Below are positions 61,568-64,000 of a DNA stretch of 64,000 bases, piece after piece. The stretch comes from Actinomycetospora lemnae (lineage in GTDB: Bacteria > Actinomycetota > Actinomycetes > Mycobacteriales > Pseudonocardiaceae). Numbering within the stretch: position 1 is the first letter of the stretch; every line of letters begins with the position of its first letter. The stretch spans positions 62,001 to 126,000 of the forward strand of contig NZ_JAQZAO010000014.1 in the NCBI RefSeq assembly GCF_028737315.1, in the 5' to 3' direction. Under the pieces are notes generated by a model that saw only the letters and a program-made list of their open reading frames with translations, was not told where the DNA came from and searched no databases. Position numbers and translations under genes: made by a program.

Positions 61568-62296
61568 TCACAGGGTCAGCAGGCCCCTGACCAGCGTCGC
61601 GAGGGCGCCGGCGAGCGCGAGCACGATGACGACGCGTCGCGCGGTGTCCGGCCTGAGCCGGTCGTGGACGACCCCGCCGAGCACGACCCCCACCGCGATG
61701 CCGGCGAGGCCCGCTCCCCACACGACGCCGTCCAGACGGGGCAGGCCCTTGCTCAGCAGGGCGACGAGGTTGATCACGAGCAGGACGACCTGCGCGGTCG
61801 GCACGAGGACGTCGACGCTCCAGCGCCGGGCCAGCGCGAAGGCCGAGATGGCGGGGCCGCCGACGCCCGCGGTGACGTTGACGAAGCCGGCGACCGCGCC
61901 CGCGACGAGTGCCCCGCCGGTCCCCCGCAGCCGGGCGCCCAGGCGCGGGACCAGCGAGAGCAGCACCGCGGCGAGCGCCAGCGCGCCGACCACGACGAGC
62001 AGCGGCCCCTCGGGCAGCGCCTCGACGACGAGCACCCCGAGCGGGACCGCCACGACCGCGCCCGCGAGCAGCAGCGCGGCCGCCCTGACGTCGACGCCGT
62101 GACGGGTGCGTACGAGCACCACCAGGCAGAGCACGACCTGCAGCGCGTTGCCGAACGAGACGCCGTCGCGCGGCCCCAGCACGGCGACGAGGAACGGGCC
62201 GCCCACCAGGGCGAGGCCGAGGCCCGTCGTGCGCTGGGTGAGCGCGCCGAGCAGGACCGGCGCCACGACGAGCGCCGCCGTCCCCGCCGCGCTCAT
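61568..62296 (-). CDS. TauE/SafE-family membrane transporter
   Basis: This 242-residue protein has about seven or eight membrane helices, with TTGLGLALVGGPFL near residue 24 and FVNVTAGVGGPAISAFAL near 138, the paired signature of TauE/SafE exporters. Such proteins export sulfite, sulfonates or related anions. The substrate here is unknown. The 142 bp before the STAS start (61426-61567) hold no gene I can support. Confidence 0.85.
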   Translation of the reverse strand: MSAAGTAALVVAPVLLGALTQRTTGLGLALVGGPFLVAVLGPRDGVSFGNALQVVLCLVVLVRTRHGVDVRAAALLLAGAVVAVPLGVLVVEALPEGPLLVVVGALALAAVLLSLVPRLGARLRGTGGALVAGAVAGFVNVTAGVGGPAISAFALARRWSVDVLVPTAQVVLLVINLVALLSKGLPRLDGVVWGAGLAGIAVGVVLGGVVHDRLRPDTARRVVIVLALAGALATLVRGLLTL

Positions 62297-62357
62297 CGGT
62301 GCGGCGGGGACGGCGGCGTCATCCGGTCATCATGACCGTGCTGCTACCCCGAGGGGC

Positions 62358-62795
62358 TCACTGCGGGGTGATGCTGAAGTTCACGACGTCGCCCTCGACG
62401 CCCGTGACCTGCACCAGCAGCGGCGTGGTCACACCCGCGTCGGTGCCGGTGCAGGTGATCTGCGCACCGACCTCGCCCTCGAGTGACGACGGACAGCTGA
62501 CCTGGCTCGCGTCCACACCGTACTGCTGGGCGATCTGCTGCTCGACCTGGTCGGCCGTCAGGGTCGGGCTGCCGAACACCACGAGGAGCGCGAACAGCCC
62601 CGCCAGGAGGGCGACGACCGCGACCACGACGATGCCGAGGATCTTGCCGACCGAGCTCTTGCGCACGGGTGGTGGCGGAGGGTAACCACCGTAGCCCGGA
62701 GCGGGGGGTGGGCCGCCGTAGGGCATCCCGGCCGGACCCGGCGGCATCGGCGGGTGCGGGAAACCGGCGGGAGGCGGCGGGGCCTGCTGCGACAT
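62358..62795 (-). CDS. DUF4333 membrane protein
   Basis: This 145-residue protein has a Pro/Gly-rich cytoplasmic lead, one membrane helix (KILGIVVVAVVALLAGLF) and an outer DUF4333 domain with two Cys (VSCPSSL and ITCTGT). The family is of unknown function and common in actinobacterial envelopes. GAGG lies 7 nt before ATG. A good promoter stands upstream (62877-62904). Confidence 0.82.
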   Translation of the reverse strand: MSQQAPPPPAGFPHPPMPPGPAGMPYGGPPPAPGYGGYPPPPPVRKSSVGKILGIVVVAVVALLAGLFALLVVFGSPTLTADQVEQQIAQQYGVDASQVSCPSSLEGEVGAQITCTGTDAGVTTPLLVQVTGVEGDVVNFSITPQ

Positions 62796-62876
62796 GGGAC
62801 ACCTCGAGGTCACGGGCGTGCGGGGCATGATCGGCTCCCGGCTCGGACATCGACGCGACGCCCGACGGGTAGGAGG

Positions 62877-62904
62877 AGCATAGAACACGGAGAGCGACGA
62901 GCAA
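62877..62904 (-). promoter_or_regulatory. Housekeeping-type promoter of the DUF4333 gene
   Basis: On the minus strand TTGCTC (-35, 62899-62904), 16 bp, TATGCT (-10, 62877-62882). The spacing and hexamers fit a SigA-type promoter. Confidence 0.5.
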
Positions 62905-63070
62905 CGCCCTTCACTGGTCCATCAGAGTTGTCTCACGATCTCGCCAGAGTTCCGGGTACGGCGGGGGTCCCACCTCGCTCCCTCACCCGCCTCACAGCTC
63001 ACACCCAGGCTCGCGACCCACGCTGGATCCCACGGACGCCGGGCAGCCGGTGGCCGAGCGAGGAGGGCCT

Positions 63071-63814
63071 GTGGACACCGTGGACGCCGTGGCGCTGGAT
63101 CCCGCCGTCGACCTCACCGCCGCGGTCGCCGGTGACGACGGCGCCGTCGCGTGGGCGGAGCGGCGCGGGCCCCGCCGTCACCACGCCGACGCGGCCGCCA
63201 CCCACCGCGGCGCGACGGGCCGCCTCGCGGTCACCGTCGTCGACGGGGTCGGCGACTCCGAGGCCGCGGGGTTCACCGCCCGCCTCGTCGCCGACCACGC
63301 CGTGCGCGTCGCGGTGCTCGAGGGCCGGCCCGACCTCGCCCTCCTCGCGGCCCACGAACTGCTCGCGAGCACCGGGGACCTCGTGCCCGGCGACGCCGCC
63401 GCGGTCGTCGCGCTGGCGCCCGGGGCCGGGGATCCGCGGTGGCGTCTGGCGTGGGTGGGCGACTGCCGGGCGCTCGCGTGGGACGGGCGCACGCTGCGCA
63501 CGCTGACCGCCGACCACACCGTCGCCGCCGCGATGCGCGCCCGCGGTCTGCACGTGCGCCCGCGCCTCGAGAACGTCATCACGACGAGCGTGCGCACGGT
63601 GCGACCGCCCGAGGTCGGCATCGCGGTGGTGGACGACCCGGGCACCCTGCTGCTGGTCAGCGACGGCGTGCACCGCAGCGTCCCGGGGCCGGCGCTCGCC
63701 GCTGCCCTCGCGACCGGCGGGGGCCCGGCCGCGCAGGCAGAGCGCATCGTCGAGCTCGCCACCGAGGCCGGCACCACCGACAACGCGACAGCGCTGGTGG
63801 CTTCCGCCAGGTGA
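63071..63814 (+). CDS. PP2C-like protein phosphatase domain protein
   Basis: This 247-residue protein has the PP2C pattern: VTVVDGVGD near residue 58, WVGDCRALAWDG near 130, LTADHTVAAAM, LLVSDGVHRSV near 200 and TDNATALV at the end. The metal-binding Asp residues seem kept, so it may dephosphorylate Ser/Thr. GAGGAGG precedes the GTG at 63071; an earlier GTG at 63050 overlaps that site. Its TGA stop is inside a 40-nt palindrome that also holds the end of the converging histidine kinase. Confidence 0.82.
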   Translation: MDTVDAVALDPAVDLTAAVAGDDGAVAWAERRGPRRHHADAAATHRGATGRLAVTVVDGVGDSEAAGFTARLVADHAVRVAVLEGRPDLALLAAHELLASTGDLVPGDAAAVVALAPGAGDPRWRLAWVGDCRALAWDGRTLRTLTADHTVAAAMRARGLHVRPRLENVITTSVRTVRPPEVGIAVVDDPGTLLLVSDGVHRSVPGPALAAALATGGGPAAQAERIVELATEAGTTDNATALVASAR

Positions 63815-63850
63815 GCAGAAAGAAGGGCTACAGCCCTTCTTCCTGCTCAC
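63811..63850. terminator. 40-nt intergenic palindrome (copy 6)
   Basis: The arms begin GTGAGCAGAAAGAAGGGC, the loop is TACA, one mismatch in the stem. The PP2C stop (plus strand) lies in the left-hand end. The converging kinase gene runs into the palindrome and stops at TAG within it. Confidence 0.7.
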
Positions 63851-64000
63851 CTGTGCGGAGCGCACCCAGCGTCAGGCGCAGCCGCGCGCCGCGCTCGGAG
63901 TCGACCACCCGCAGGTCCCCGCCGTGGGCGCGGGCGAGGGCGCGCGCGATCGGCAGGCCCAGCCCGGCGCCGCCGGCGTCGCGGGAGCGGGCGTCGTCGA
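63828..64000 (-). CDS. Sensor histidine kinase, C-terminal end (partial)
   Basis: Only the last 57 residues are in the window. They show the G2 box GGAGLGLPIARALARAHGG and the closing strands LRVVDSERGARLRLTLGA of the HATPase domain, typical of a two-component sensor kinase. The rest of the gene and any response regulator lie beyond the window. The gene ends inside the 40-nt palindrome. Confidence 0.85.
   Translation of the reverse strand, partial: DDARSRDAGGAGLGLPIARALARAHGGDLRVVDSERGARLRLTLGALRTGEQEEGL

Overview
The window is high-GC DNA from an actinobacterium. The GC-rich third codon positions, many GTG starts, 4-bp stop/start overlaps (ATGA, GTGA), an iniBAC-like dynamin pair, mycothiol-era style regulators (BTAD, LuxR-ATPase, PknD-type kinase) and sortase/Excalibur surface proteins all point that way. 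A Pseudonocardiales-type genome is my best guess, but that is inference. No rRNA, tRNA, phage, IS element or CRISPR array was seen. Almost every base is coding, and about 55 genes are called.

Layout. 1-1429: a minus-strand ArsR/SRPBCC/methyltransferase operon. 1531-4019: a phosphotriesterase-family hydrolase and an acyl-CoA synthetase, divergent from it. 4062-5702: a DICT/degenerate-GGDEF signalling protein. 5911-8796: lutABC-type lactate utilisation. 8868-22426: the most unusual block. It holds a PknD-like kinase with an extracellular propeller, a LuxR-type ATPase regulator, a membrane-anchored Hsp70-like protein, an unrecognised acidic protein, two dynamin-like GTPases (IniC-like and IniA-like) and a repetitive Cys/Tyr/His/Pro-rich protein in the iniB position. 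22664-32089: a YbhN-type membrane protein, a catabolic trio (MetE-like barrel, HMG-CoA-lyase-like, aldehyde dehydrogenase), an Lrp regulator divergent from an AceE-like TPP enzyme, and a lipase maturation factor. 32044-44992: an FAD oxidoreductase, a BTAD regulator coupled to an omega-aminotransferase and pxpA, a decayed luciferase-like gene, a hydrolase and methyltransferase, and accC-accB-pxpC-pxpB. 45034-46271: a sortase and its likely Excalibur substrate. 46375-57901: an orphan form II CoxL-like enzyme, DUF1540, an iron-box-linked degenerate ABC ATPase, CorA, CPBP and Abhydrolase_9 genes, and a coxLMS operon. 57971-64000: amidase, secreted repeat protein, YciO, STAS, TauE, DUF4333, PP2C and the end of a histidine kinase.

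Two sequence patterns cut across the genes. First, six intergenic palindromes are each exactly 40 nt (18-nt arms, 4-nt loop). Their arms begin GTGAG and the TGA inside that end is the stop codon of the adjacent gene. Second, the motif GTCATGAG-N6/7-CTACTCG stands upstream of three units of the dynamin block (20701, 22508 and 16984) and nowhere else that I found. This suggests one regulator controls the cluster. The adjacent LuxR-ATPase is a candidate, since mycobacterial iniBAC is controlled by the neighbouring regulator IniR.

The pxpA/pxpB/pxpC, accB/accC and omega-aminotransferase genes may form a biotin-dependent lactam or amide-opening pathway. The sortase and Excalibur genes form a substrate/enzyme pair. 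The two CoxL-like enzymes, amidase, HMG-CoA-lyase-like enzyme, aldehyde dehydrogenase and acyl-CoA synthetase give the region a strong catabolic character.
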